Below are positions 9,818 through 19,888 of a stretch of 64,000 nt of DNA, piece by piece. Position numbers and translations under genes: made by a program. The stretch is from assembly GCA_036867785.1 (NCBI GenBank), contig CP145409.1, positions 1,798,001 through 1,862,000 on the forward strand, in the 5' to 3' direction. How positions within the stretch are numbered: the first letter of the stretch is position 1; the number at the start of each line of letters is the position of its first letter. The notes under the pieces are model-generated. The model was not told the origin of the DNA and did not search any database. It worked only from the letters and a program-made list of their open reading frames with translations. Source of the DNA: Plasmodiophora brassicae. Taxonomy: Eukaryota; Endomyxa: Phytomyxea; Phytomyxea; Plasmodiophorida.

Positions 9818-10765
9818 ATGGCGGAGGACTGGAACCAGATCGTCACAAACCTGAACTCTCAGATCCAGCACCTGCAACAGCAACAACAACAACAGCAGCA
9901 GCTTCTACAACAACAGCACGATCAACTGCTACAACAGCAACAACTACTGCAGCAGCAACCGTCCCCACAACAGCGAACGGTCTCACAGCATCATGTTTCC
10001 GAGCCCAAGGTCAAGCTCCCCCCCATCTACAACGGCGGCCGTGGAGAACTTCGCGGTTTCCTGAACCAAGTCAAGCTGGTTATCACCCAGCGGCCTGCCA
10101 CCTATGCGACCGACGCTCAGAAGGTCGCGCTGGTGGGACAGCTGCTGGGTGGTGATGCTCTTCGGTGGTTTAATCCGTTGTTCGAAAAGGACGACGCGGT
10201 GCTGACGGAGTTCGTCGCCTTTATCAAGGCCTTCAAGACAAGGTTCGGTGACCCTCATCTAGCCGAGACTGCGGCACGGAAGCTACAGCATCTTCGTCAG
10301 GGCCGAGGCACTGTCGCCCGCTTCGCGACAGAGTTCCAAAACCTGGTGGCGGACGCCGGGTTCAACGACTCAGCCTGCCGACACATGTTCCGCGCCGGCC
10401 TGTCCAGGGACGTGCAGTTCCTGCTGCTGTCCCTGCCCGTCGCCGAGACGCTTGACGAGCTTGTCATACAGGCAATCCGGTGTGACAACCGCCTGGCCGA
10501 GCACCGATCGACCACCGCCCTCGTTCCTGTCCCTGCTGCCTCCGCCGCCGCAGTGCCGTCCGCTCCTCCCCCAGCCCCGGCCGCCGCGGTTGGGGATCCC
10601 ATGGTTATCGACGCCGCGATCGGCGGTGGGCCCCGCGCGCCCTTAACCCAAGACGAGAAAGATCGCCGTCGTCGCGAAGGCCTATGCCTTTACTGCGGGG
10701 TGGCTGGCCATGTCGCAGTGTCCTGTCCCGTGCGTCCGCAGGGAAACGCCTCCCGGCGTGGCTGA
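9818..10765 (+). CDS. Gag-like protein of the Ty1/copia element
   Basis: 315 residues. It opens with a Gln-rich low-complexity stretch, continues with a capsid-like helical core (LLGGDALRWFNPL, FKTRFGDPH) and ends in one zinc knuckle, CLYCGVAGHVAVSC (CX2CX4HX4C). It overlaps the start of pol, which is in another frame; Ty1/copia elements often make Gag-Pol by recoding at such overlaps. Complete in appearance. Confidence 0.9.
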   Translation: MAEDWNQIVTNLNSQIQHLQQQQQQQQQLLQQQHDQLLQQQQLLQQQPSPQQRTVSQHHVSEPKVKLPPIYNGGRGELRGFLNQVKLVITQRPATYATDAQKVALVGQLLGGDALRWFNPLFEKDDAVLTEFVAFIKAFKTRFGDPHLAETAARKLQHLRQGRGTVARFATEFQNLVADAGFNDSACRHMFRAGLSRDVQFLLLSLPVAETLDELVIQAIRCDNRLAEHRSTTALVPVPAASAAAVPSAPPPAPAAAVGDPMVIDAAIGGGPRAPLTQDEKDRRRREGLCLYCGVAGHVAVSCPVRPQGNASRRG

Positions 10766-13700
10766 AATCCCGGTCGGTCGCCACGCCTACCAATACACCT
10801 GTTCCATCATGCAACCCCGACCACTTCTTTCCCGAGCCAAGTATGATTTCCGCGTCCACCAACCTCGTCGAGCACTTGGACCGTGTCCTAAGCATAGACG
10901 TGTCCCTTCAACTCGACAATGGCAAGACTGTACAGACGACGGCACTTATCGACTCAGGAGCAACCAACGACTTCATACACTCCGACTTCGCCCGCGCTCA
11001 CAACGTTCCGCTCACCAAGAAACCCGCACCGGTAGATCTGGAGGTAATTGACGGGCGGCGGCTACCGAAGGTGGCGCTGGAAACGGCCCCTGTCCGCCTC
11101 AGTATCGGCAACCACTCCGAATCGATCGTGCTGAACGTAATCGACTCCCCGCGATTCCCGATTATCCTCGGCATGACCTGGCTCTCAAGGCACAACCCGA
11201 GCATTAACTGGACACACCGAACGATGGAGATTACTCGTGTCGCTCAGGACGCCGCGCGCGAACAGAGCGAACCCAAGGAAGCCATCACAGCCCTAACCTT
11301 GCACGACAATGGCGTATTCTCTCAGCAACCAGACCCACCACCTCAAGACCTCTCGCCACCCACACGACACGAACGGCGGTCGAGGGCCCGTGTTGACAGC
11401 GGCAAGGTGCCCTACGCCGTTCCGCTTCCCGGGGATTGGAACCAAGCCCAGAGTCTCAAGCGTTGGCACCACCGCCTCGGCCACCGTAACCTGCGTGACG
11501 TCATCCTGATGGCAAATCATGACCTTACCGAATCCATGGAGATCCTGGCACAGAAGGTTGACAGGTTCTGCGAAGGGTGCGCTATCGCGAAAGCCAAGGA
11601 ACGTCCTTTCCCCTCGGAGTCCAAAGAAAAACAGTGGAACGTGCTCGAGAGAATCGACGTCGACGAATGCGGACCGCTTCCCGTCGCCTCACTCAAAGGG
11701 GAGCGATACTTTATCACGTTCACGGAATTTGCAACCAGGATGAAATTTACCTTCCTGTTGCACCACAAGAACCAGGCGCTGACCAAGTTCAAGGAGCTCA
11801 AGACTCGAATTGAGAATCGCCTGGAGAAATCCATTAAGATCCTCTTCGGCGACAACGATGGGGTATTCATCAACAACGAGTTCAAGGCGTTCTTGCAGGA
11901 CAACGGGATCGAGTGGAGATCAACGGTGGAGTATTCCTCCAAGCAGAACGGTGTCTCCGAACGGGGACACCTGACGCTCATGGACTCCGGTCGCGCAATG
12001 CTCGTACACGCAAGGCTCCCCAAGCAGTTCTGGGGACCCGCAATTCTGACTGCCAGCCAGGTCCATAATCTCTGCCCCCACCCACGCGATCCCTCGACCA
12101 CGCCCCATGAAATGCTGTCGCGCTCGAAACCTGATATCCGCTACCTTAGAACGTTCGGGTGCGACGCATATGGCTACGTCCCGTCCAGCCAGAGAACGAA
12201 GCTGGACCCACGCGCCGTGAAAGGCATCTTCATCGGATATGCAGATCACCAGAAAGGGTACGTCCTCTATCACCCTTCGTCCGGCCTGATCAAGGTGTAC
12301 CGCAGCGTGACGTTCAGCGAAGACAGCTTCGGCGGCCGCAGTGCGGACGACGCCCTCGCCGATCCCGAGGAACCTGAGTCTGGATACGACAGCGACTACG
12401 TTCCCTCCGGTGACGAACCCGCTGTCGAGGGGGCGCAGTCCGCCGCAGGCCCCAATGAGGATCCGCGACCTCCCACCGAACGAGCCCGGCGTCTCTCCCG
12501 CAAGCCAGACCGTTTAGGAGATCCCGTCCACCACGCCTGGATCGCGTCCCTGCAACCTACCAACGACGATCCTATTCACCACATGTGGATAGGTTCCACA
12601 CATCAATGCGACGACGACGATGACGCCGCGCTCAATGCAGATGACCCCGACACTCCAAACACATATGAAGACGCCATGGCAAGTCCCGAGGCAGAGTTCT
12701 GGACTAAGGCGATGGCCGATGAATTGAAGAGCCTGAAACAGCACAAGACATGGGAAGCCGTGGAGCGACTACCCGTCGGGGCACGCCCCATCGGATGCCG
12801 CTGGGTCTACAAGCGCAAGATCACCAAGTCAAGTCAGATCCCGCCGGACACCACCTGGGTTCTCCGCCATGACCCCGACGGTGTCACCTCCTACCGGTAC
12901 AAGGCTCGACTATGCATACTCGGCTACAGACAGCGCCAGGGGATCGACTACACGAACACCTATGCGCCAGTCGTCCGGAGCGACATCCTCCGTCTAGTAC
13001 TAGCCCTGTCCGTCCAAGACAAGGAGATCATCGCCGAGCAGATGGATGTGATGACCGCATTCCTCAACGCCCACCTCACCGAAGAGATCTACATGGACTC
13101 CCCGAAAGGGATGAAGGCCAGAACCCGTTTCGTCAAGCTCCTACGATCGATCTATGGCCTGAAACAGGCCCCAAGAGAATGGTTCAAGGTCATCGACGCC
13201 TTCCTCGTTAACGAATGCGGGTTCCAACGAGCCAAGTCCGCATCGTGCTTGTACTTCAAACGTGGTCCAACTGGACGGCTCGTCATTGTTGGGGTCTACG
13301 TCGATGATATTCCCATCGTCGGACATCCCGAACTCGTACAGGAAACCAAGTCAGCCCTCTCGAAGAGATTCAAGATGTCGGACATGGGAGAGCTTCAATC
13401 AGTCATTGGCTTCGACGTCGATAGACAAGGTAGATCGGTGTTCCTGTCGCAAGAACGCTACACGAAAACTATCCTCGACACCTACGGCATGGCCGAATCG
13501 CGCCCCGTCTCGACACCGGCAGATGCGAACTTGAAGTTATCCACATCACTGTGCCCGCAGAACCAGGCCGATCGCGAACTTGCCGCCTTAGAAGGCCAGC
13601 GCATCAACTATCGAGCAGCGGTAGGTCACCTAATGTGGCTGCTGCACACCCGGCCAGACATCGCCTATGCGGTGAACGAGGTCTCCCGATACGTGCAAGA

Positions 13701-14367
13701 CCCAGGGCCAGCGCACTTCGTCGCGCTGAAGCGAGTCTTCAGGTACCTCAACGGCACTCGCAACTACGGCCTCCTGTTCGAAGGAGGTGGGGAAACGGCC
13801 ACACCGCTCCTGGTCGGCTACTCCGATTCTGATTGGGGTGGAGACCTCGACACACGACGATCGACTTCGGGGTGCGTGTTCCTTCTGAATGGCTGCCCGG
13901 TTTCATTTCGCTCTAAGAAGCAGACCACGGTCGCGTTATCGTCGTGCGAGGCGGAGACGGTGGCGTCAACACTCGCGGCAACAGAAGGCGTCTGGTTGCG
14001 CAATGTGCTGGACGAACTAGGTTTTCCACAAGCTCAGCCTACACCTCTACACGTAGACAATCAGGGGGCGATCGCGTTCGCCAACAGCGAAATCAACCAC
14101 AGCAAGATGAAACATCTCGCGCTCAAGGACCACTTCGTCAGAGAACTGGTGGCATCCAACCAGATCAAGGTGCACTACGTCCGCTCGTGCGAGAACCTCG
14201 CCGACATCTTCACGAAACCGCTCGGAAAGCACAAGTTCGTAGAATTCCGTGCGGCCCTCAAGTGCGTACCGCATCCCCACATGAACTTGGACTCTCAGGT
14301 CGAGGGGGGGAATCGGGACACTGGTGCGACCTCGAGTCCGCAGAGTGCCTTAGATCAGCAATCATAG
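10684..14367 (+). CDS. Pol polyprotein of the Ty1/copia element
   Basis: One long frame of 1227 codons in copia order: aspartic protease (IDSGATNDF), GAG-pre-integrase zinc region (HHRLGHRN, CEGC), integrase core, reverse transcriptase with VYVDDIPIVG and the GLKQAPREW block, and RNase H (GYSDSDWGGD, SSCEAE). The integrase-before-RT order separates it from Ty3/gypsy. The frame closes inside the 3' LTR. It looks whole. Confidence 0.93.
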   Translation: MPLLRGGWPCRSVLSRASAGKRLPAWLKSRSVATPTNTPVPSCNPDHFFPEPSMISASTNLVEHLDRVLSIDVSLQLDNGKTVQTTALIDSGATNDFIHSDFARAHNVPLTKKPAPVDLEVIDGRRLPKVALETAPVRLSIGNHSESIVLNVIDSPRFPIILGMTWLSRHNPSINWTHRTMEITRVAQDAAREQSEPKEAITALTLHDNGVFSQQPDPPPQDLSPPTRHERRSRARVDSGKVPYAVPLPGDWNQAQSLKRWHHRLGHRNLRDVILMANHDLTESMEILAQKVDRFCEGCAIAKAKERPFPSESKEKQWNVLERIDVDECGPLPVASLKGERYFITFTEFATRMKFTFLLHHKNQALTKFKELKTRIENRLEKSIKILFGDNDGVFINNEFKAFLQDNGIEWRSTVEYSSKQNGVSERGHLTLMDSGRAMLVHARLPKQFWGPAILTASQVHNLCPHPRDPSTTPHEMLSRSKPDIRYLRTFGCDAYGYVPSSQRTKLDPRAVKGIFIGYADHQKGYVLYHPSSGLIKVYRSVTFSEDSFGGRSADDALADPEEPESGYDSDYVPSGDEPAVEGAQSAAGPNEDPRPPTERARRLSRKPDRLGDPVHHAWIASLQPTNDDPIHHMWIGSTHQCDDDDDAALNADDPDTPNTYEDAMASPEAEFWTKAMADELKSLKQHKTWEAVERLPVGARPIGCRWVYKRKITKSSQIPPDTTWVLRHDPDGVTSYRYKARLCILGYRQRQGIDYTNTYAPVVRSDILRLVLALSVQDKEIIAEQMDVMTAFLNAHLTEEIYMDSPKGMKARTRFVKLLRSIYGLKQAPREWFKVIDAFLVNECGFQRAKSASCLYFKRGPTGRLVIVGVYVDDIPIVGHPELVQETKSALSKRFKMSDMGELQSVIGFDVDRQGRSVFLSQERYTKTILDTYGMAESRPVSTPADANLKLSTSLCPQNQADRELAALEGQRINYRAAVGHLMWLLHTRPDIAYAVNEVSRYVQDPGPAHFVALKRVFRYLNGTRNYGLLFEGGGETATPLLVGYSDSDWGGDLDTRRSTSGCVFLLNGCPVSFRSKKQTTVALSSCEAETVASTLAATEGVWLRNVLDELGFPQAQPTPLHVDNQGAIAFANSEINHSKMKHLALKDHFVRELVASNQIKVHYVRSCENLADIFTKPLGKHKFVEFRAALKCVPHPHMNLDSQVEGGNRDTGATSSPQSALDQQS

Positions 14368-14478
14368 GGCGCCTCCCACATATACCGCGCAACACTGCCG
14401 TACGGCGTCCGTGGCGCACCAATCATACATTCTGCTATCTGGCCTTGTCTGGTCTTGTCCGTGTCCTGCGTGTTAATT
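14311..14478 (+). repeat. 3' LTR of the Ty1/copia element
   Basis: 168 bp matching the 5' LTR without a visible difference. Preceded directly by the purine tract and followed by the second AGGTT copy at 14479-14483. Confidence 0.93.
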
Positions 14479-14660
14479 AGGTTCTTCACGATCGATTGCG
14501 CTCTCGTAGTGGCTTCAGGCTTGACGCCATTCCAGATTCTGATCGCGAATCTGACAGCCGTACCCCCGCCCAGATTCGAACGCGTTCTCAGGCACGCGGT
14601 GCCGGTCGTATCCAATGACGACGACACTGGATGGCGTCCTATTGGCTCGACATTACACGC
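14479..14660 (-). pseudogene. partial copy of the 5694-7619 gene, second piece (5' end and promoter)
   Basis: Continues the copy cut off at 9445. It matches the 5' end and upstream region of the intact gene (about 7515-7740), for example around GATCGCGAATCTGAC and TATTGGCTCGACATTACAC, but lacks roughly 70 bp that hold the first codons of the intact gene. It cannot make the N-terminus of the intact protein. It now lies upstream of the EF-hand gene. Confidence 0.7.
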
Positions 14661-15025
14661 ATTGCCACCGGGTCGGGGGCTTCATTGTCAGCCACCCGGT
14701 CGACCCGAAGGCCCCCCGGGCGTCCGTCGTGATCCCACCGCTTCGGGTGCCATCGCCTCCACCAGTCCCCCGGTACGAACGACTGGCACAGGTGCCGCCG
14801 CATCGTCAGCATCGCACCGAGCCGATCCAGTTGGGGGCCTTGACCTCTCGCCTATGTCGGGGACTGGATACCACACCACGACCAGGTTCCCCTAGACGGT
14901 TACCACCTCCGTCGCCTCGTCGACCCATTCCCGCGGATCGACGACGTGCTCAACTGTCGAACGCGACTCGGCACGTTGCCCTCGTCGGTGGGACGCCAAC
15001 CTCACACTGGGTGCGTTCGAAATGG

Positions 15026-15729
15026 ATGCACGCAGGCGATAGGGGCGGGCGCAGGAAGGACGATGGGCCAGAGTCGGAGAAGCGCATCTCGAAGATCCAT
15101 GGGTTCCTGTCGCAACGCGATATCAAGGCATTGCTGAAGCAGACGAACTACAGCAGGAGGGAGATGTACGTGCTGTACGTTCGGTTTAAGGCGTTGTGCT
15201 CCATGTCGCCGTTCTCGCATGGCATCGACAAGCAGACGTTCAAGACGGGGGTCGCGCGCCTCGCCGTGGAGGACGACCTTTTCGTCGACCGGGTGTTCGA
15301 TCTTGTTGATGAGGTCGGTAGTATTATGCTGCTATGCTTGTCTAAGGTCAACATGCGGTGGTTCAGGATGGATCCGGATGCATTGAATGGCCCGAGTTCC
15401 TGGCGTCGCTGGCCGCGCTGGAGAAGGGCAATCCGAGCCAGAAGATGACGTTCTTTCTCAGGACGTACGATTTGGATGGGGACGGGTTTATATCGAAGCA
15501 AGACTTGTACACCATGTTCCTGTCCAGCTGCATGTTGAAACCGGATGAGGTTACCCTGGACCTCGTGCAAAGTTACGTCGAGCGCCTGTTCGGCACGGTC
15601 AACGCGTCGTCGAAGGACAAACTCTCGCTTCAGGACATTGTCTCCTTCATGGAGTCGTCGAACAGCAAGGAAGACGTCTGGGGTCTCTTCGGTCGCTCCA
15701 TGCTTCGCGATTTCGGCGGGGAATCATGA
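15026..15729 (+). CDS. EF-hand calcium-binding protein
   Basis: Exons 15026-15313 and 15367-15729 give 216 residues. Two EF-hand loops are clear: DLVDE-DGSGCIEWPEF, which spans the 53-nt intron, and DLDGDGFISKQDL. An N-terminal helical part (ISKIHGFLSQRDIKALLKQ, YVLYVRFKALC) resembles calcineurin-B/CIB-like layouts, but I cannot name the subfamily. The frame stays open upstream to 14615 through Pro/Arg-rich sequence that partly overlaps the duplicated flank; Met 15026 is a cautious start, and further exons are possible. Likely a calcium sensor that binds a partner. Confidence 0.75.
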
Positions 15730-15990
15730 AACAGTCTCATACAGCCTGTCGATTAACGTATCCAGACGAGTGATCAGGCGTCATCGGTCGGGTTTCTGAA
15801 TTAAGAAATCGAATCCCGCAATTGAACCGACTTGCATTCCAAGTGTCAGCACCGACGTCGTCGTACAATATGATCAGGCATGCGCCTAGTTGCTGGCATC
15901 GCGCCTTCCATTCGAAATGGTTTACTTTCCTATGTGAACGTATAGCCCGGTAGGCGTCTGCCGTCATCCACGATCTGCTGACCTAACCAG

Positions 15991-16851
15991 TTACCAGCTA
16001 GGGGGCGTCAACCATTGGGAGAAGACCCTGTCGAAATAAGCCTCCAGGTTCCAGTCGACGCCTGCCAGATCCACTATGCAGCGCAATGGGATATCGCATC
16101 GGCACAGCGGGCAAGTACGGTGAATCAGTAGCCAGTGGATGATGCATCCTGTGTGAAACTGGTCATGGCCACAGTCCAAGCTCGTGGCAGCACCTCCGTC
16201 CGACTCGGAGCAGATGACGCATCTGGAAGTGGCAAGATGAGTACACGAATAAAAGCACAAGGAACAATGCGACTTACTCGATGCCTGGAGCCAAGGCCAT
16301 GGGCTGCCTCACAGTCCCTATCTGCAGGGCGGTTTCTCCCGTTCCAGGTACTGGTATAGTCACTCCGACGGCAACAATGAACAGGGGCATTTCGAGACAA
16401 TAGTAGGCGGCTTCAACAAGCTGCGTTATCATGTCAGGCGGTTGTGCCCAGCTGAGTTTGTCCAGGATCCATCGTCTGGTAACTTCGAGCTCCTGTTGAT
16501 AGGGACACAAGTGATCTCCCGTTAAGAATATATACGCGGCGTCAGGCAATATTGTTGACATACATAATTATGCACTTCTGCCATGTACTGCACGAGCACA
16601 TCACACGCTTCATGATTGGGATTGTGCATGTGTAGAACCATTATGCTCGAGCCACTAATGCCATTAAAGGAATATACCAATTCACGAAGCACTTCCGAGT
16701 GCATTACGGCAAGATCGTCTCGTAGGTAATAAACGCCGCCGTCGTTGATTTTGAAAGAAATAGCTTCGCCAAATCCTTCGAGATGGACGATCAGGAGCAG
16801 GGAGAGCAGGACAGGCTTGAGACGGCAGGTCAAATGGTGGTCGTTTGACAT
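15991..16851 (-). CDS. secreted SKP1-like / RING-H2 protein B
   Basis: Exons 16564-16851, 16278-16492 and 15991-16222 give 244 residues with the same plan as protein A. A signal peptide with an almost identical core (LKPVLLSLLLIVHL) leads to a SKP1-like fold (DDLAVMHSEVLRELVYSF, CDVLVQYMAEVHN, RRWILDKLS, LVEAAYYCLEMPLFIVAVG) and a RING-H2 finger (CVICSESD, CGHDQFHTGC, CPLC). Intron 1 (71 nt) begins GTATGT and ends CAACAG; intron 2 (55 nt, phase 2) begins GTAAGT. Both sit at the same codons as in A, C and D. Flanks are duplicated with A. Substrate and location after export are unknown. Confidence 0.78.
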
Positions 16852-17216
16852 TTCGGTCCTTCCCTTCTTGATATCGTGGACAGCGCACGCTGCTCGTCCC
16901 ACCTGGGCGATCCCTGATTGCCAGTCAATCCAAACTGATGGTTTTGGCCGCAAGCCGAGGGTCGGAGTGCGATGGAGCGCGCAGAGGTTTTGCTATTAAT
17001 AGTTCGGCCGGTCCCCACTCACGGCATGGGCAACTAAATCGCGCTGCGGAGTCCGTAAACACCGAAAGTCCGGAGACATCGAGAATGATCCGACGCATTC
17101 ACTGGGCCACTTGCATTCCTATGAGCTCGAAGGGGTGCTGGAGAATCAATCACCCCAGCCAGTTCGTCCTAGCATCTTATGGCCTAGACGGAGAATGGTT
17201 GAAACAATGGAGTTAT

Positions 17217-17443
17217 AGCGACCAGACGGGGACTGGTTGAAACGTGTGTAGAGCGGGGCTCAATATTTAGCGTCTCGTGCCCGACCTCAAGTTGCTGCTG
17301 TCCTGGGGAAAGGGGCCTGAACGGATTTAGCTCTACGGTGATGACGTGGCATGGCCGACGCCGAGGATGGGATGGGATGAAGATATTGGCTCGAGAGTCT
17401 GAACTACAAGTGGAGTAGCGACCAGACGGGGACTGGTTGAAAC
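17217..17443. repeat. pair of 27-bp direct repeats, 200 bp apart
   Basis: The 27 bases at 17217-17243 recur exactly at 17417-17443; the key part is ACCAGACGGGGACTGGTTGA. A shorter related stretch, GGAGAATGGTTGAAACAATGG, stands just upstream of the first copy. The distance is exactly 200 bp. Meaning unknown. Confidence 0.8.
17275..17380. repeat. dispersed repeat, copy 1
   Basis: About 105 bp similar to 58901-59030 in the same orientation: both run from TCGTGCCCGACCTCAAGTTG through GGGGCCTG and GACGCCGAGG to GGGATGG.ATGA. The second copy carries an internal duplication of about 25 bp. No coding sense, and no terminal repeats seen. It occurs next to both SKP1-like/RING loci. Confidence 0.75.
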
Positions 17444-18375
17444 AGTGGAATAGCGGCCAGTGAATAAACGCCCACCGTAACCGTTGGCCTCGGCAGACGG
17501 TTAATCCGTGTGGTGGAGATATTATTGTCGTCTCTCTTTGAGCCCGCACTCGAATTCTTGCCCTGACCTGTACGTGACACTGTCCTATAGCAGATTTTAT
17601 TGAACAGATGAAACGGATGCAGTCCACACCGCGCTATCAGAATCATAGAGGGCTCTGCGACTGATTCGGATTCGCTGTATTGCGAACGAAGTCGTATATA
17701 TGTTCACGTCCAACGTCGCTTCCATGTCGAACCTACATTCCTTGGGTTGTCCAAGACGAACAATTGGGCCCCAGCAAGCGCAACCAGACTGGCTGTAGAG
17801 GTAGGATGTACTACAGATATGTCCCGTTATCCGCTTGTGCTTGGTGTGCGAAGCCAACACAGTTGTTGTAGGTGCCTGCCTTCTTTATATATGGTAATCG
17901 TTCTTCAGCCGCCAGCAAACGCGTGCAACAGCGCTCTCCACGACCCGCGGCTAGCCGTTGAAGGATATCTACATCCCGTTTGCACATTCAAAACGGTCGA
18001 TGGTGTCGTCAGTTCATCGCCCGATGCAATTAGGCCGTCTAGAATCAAAGTGACCCAGCCAGAGCGCAACCTGACCGGCTGCACGACCTGCTGGCTTCCA
18101 ATTGTTCGTTCTGGGCAACATGAGGAATCAGCGAAGCAGGTCGTCGGCTCGTCGCACAAAAACGCGTCCGGCACTGCTGCTCCATCTTGTCCACCCCGTG
18201 AGTGTGACCGTGTGCGACTTTTTTTGTCGTTTCTAGATCCGTCTGGTTGAGTTCTGGGAGCGGAAACTGTCTGGCGGTGTGCAGTCTGAATTTTCGCTCG
18301 TCCAAGAGCGGAGCGGGTCCGGGTTCAGGTCGATCGCGGCACGGGTGGGGTGGGGTGCACCGTCGTTCACGACAA

Positions 18376-19804
18376 ATGCAGCGCGCAGCGATCCGCGCTG
18401 GACGCTGGGCAGTTCGCGTACGGCCGTCTCAGCAGGTGTGGTGACGCGGCCGTCGACGTCGTCGACTCTGACGCCCGCAAATGCAGTCGGGCGCCCAGGT
18501 GCGGTTCCTGAACATCCACGAGTATCTGTCGCACGATATTCTTCGGAAATTCTCGGTGCCGACTGCGAATGGATTCCCAGCGCGCACGCCAGAGGAGGCT
18601 GCTGAGGCCGCCAGGAAGATCGGCGGCAAGGATTTCGTCGTCAAGGCCCAGGTGTTGGCGGGCGGCCGCGGCAAAGGCCGGTTCACAAATGGATTCGAAG
18701 GTGGTGTCCACGCTGCCAACTCGTAAGGCGGTTTCCGTTAGATGGGTTGCCTTGCCCGGCGACTGATGCGGGCATAGGCCCGGACAGGTGCGAGACCTGG
18801 CGGCAAAGATGCTCGGACAGCATCTGGTGACGAAGCAGACCGATTCGAAAGGGCGCCCCGTTGATATCGTATACGTCGTTGAGCGCCTTTTCATCCGACG
18901 AGAATGCTACTTCGCCATTCTGCTCGATCGATCAGCGAACGGTCCCGTGCTGGTTGCCAGCCCGAAGGGTGGCATGGACATCGAGAAGGTTGCCGCAGAG
19001 ACGCCCGACTTCATCTTCAAGGCCGCCGTTGACGACCTCGAGGCCGGGCCGACGGACGACCAGTTGAGCACGCTCGCCGCAGGCATGGGGTTTTCTGAAG
19101 AGAACAGCCTGGATGAGGCCAAGAAGGTGATGTCGTCGCTTTACCAACTGTTCCGGAAGACGGATGCCACGCTGGTCGAGATCAACCCGTTGTGCGAGAC
19201 GCATGACGGCCGTGTTCGCTGCACGGACGCCAAGCTCAACTTCGATGACAACGCCGAATACCGCCAGAAGGAGATCTTCGAGTTGCGCGATCGGAAGCAG
19301 GAGGACCCTCGCGAGGTCATGGCCAGCGAGTATGGGCTGAACTACATTGGACTGGACGGCAACATCGGGTGCCTGGTCAACGGCGCCGGTCTGGCGATGG
19401 CGACGATGGACATCATCAAGTTGCAGGGCGGGTCGCCCGCCAACTTCCTCGATCTCGGTGGCGGTGCAACCGAACGTACGGTCACGAAAGCGTTCGAGAT
19501 CCTAAACATGGACCAGCGGGTCGAAGCCATCCTTGTGAACATCTTTGGTGGCATCATGAAATGCGACGTCATTGCCCTGGGCCTGATCGCTGCCGTCACG
19601 ACGACCGACATGAAGAAGCCGCTCGTCGTCCGCCTGGAGGGCACCAACGTCGACGAAGCCAAGAAGCTGATCGAAGACAGTGGTCTGCGAATGATGACGT
19701 GCGATGATCTGGAGGACGCCGCCCGCAAGGCCGTTCGCGTTGCCGAGATCGTCAGGATGGCGCGCGACGTCCATATCGACGTGAAGTTCGAACTGCCGCT
19801 CTAG
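18376..19804 (+). CDS. SUCLA2: succinyl-CoA ligase beta subunit, mitochondrial
   Basis: Joins with the alpha subunit to convert succinyl-CoA to succinate in the TCA cycle, making ATP or GTP. Exons 18376-18435, 18487-18722 and 18778-19804 give 440 residues. Exon 1 is an Arg/Ala-rich presequence ([19 protein letters not shown]). The mature part starts FLNIHEYLS and shows the ATP-grasp signatures [38 protein letters not shown] and [16 protein letters not shown], to a C-terminal VDVKFELPL. Length and ends fit the family. Intron 1 (51 nt) is stop-free; intron 2 (55 nt) is needed to keep the frame. The motifs fit SUCLA2/LSC2, but nucleotide choice cannot be fixed from this. Confidence 0.95.
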
Positions 19805-19888
19805 GGGCAGGCCGACCATCGCTGAGCAGATCAGTACAGGAGCAACAGTGCCATTGGTATCTGGAGGCGTGTGCCACCCATTCAGGGC

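Larger units (their letters stand above)
9446..14478 (+). mobile_element. Ty1/copia LTR retrotransposon
   Basis: About 5.03 kb, with identical-looking 168-bp LTRs, a 5-bp target-site duplication AGGTT (9441-9445 and 14479-14483), and a purine tract GAGGGGGGG directly before the 3' LTR. The internal part encodes Gag and a Pol in copia order (protease, integrase, reverse transcriptase, RNase H). It looks whole: I see no break in the main frames. Matching LTRs suggest a recent insertion. It lies inside a duplicated piece of a host gene, and the intact paralog at 7505-7520 shows the empty site, which fixes the element ends exactly. The LTR ends read AAT...ATT and not the usual TG...CA. Confidence 0.95.
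16852..18375. other. 1.5-kb gene-poor block made of duplicated pieces
   Basis: Holds the duplicated 5' flank of gene B (to about 17180), two 27-bp direct repeats 200 bp apart (17217-17243 and 17417-17443), a dispersed repeat shared with 58901-59030 (17275-17380), and a loose inverted repeat (around 17745-17800 against 18045-18125). Frames up to 167 codons occur, but none looks like a known protein and I see no consistent exon pattern. The promoter of the succinyl-CoA ligase gene should lie in its last part. Confidence 0.6.

Noticed and set aside
17747-18250. 167-codon plus-strand frame as a gene
   Set aside because: No family similarity; it spans a loose inverted repeat and has no supporting splice pattern, so chance is more likely.
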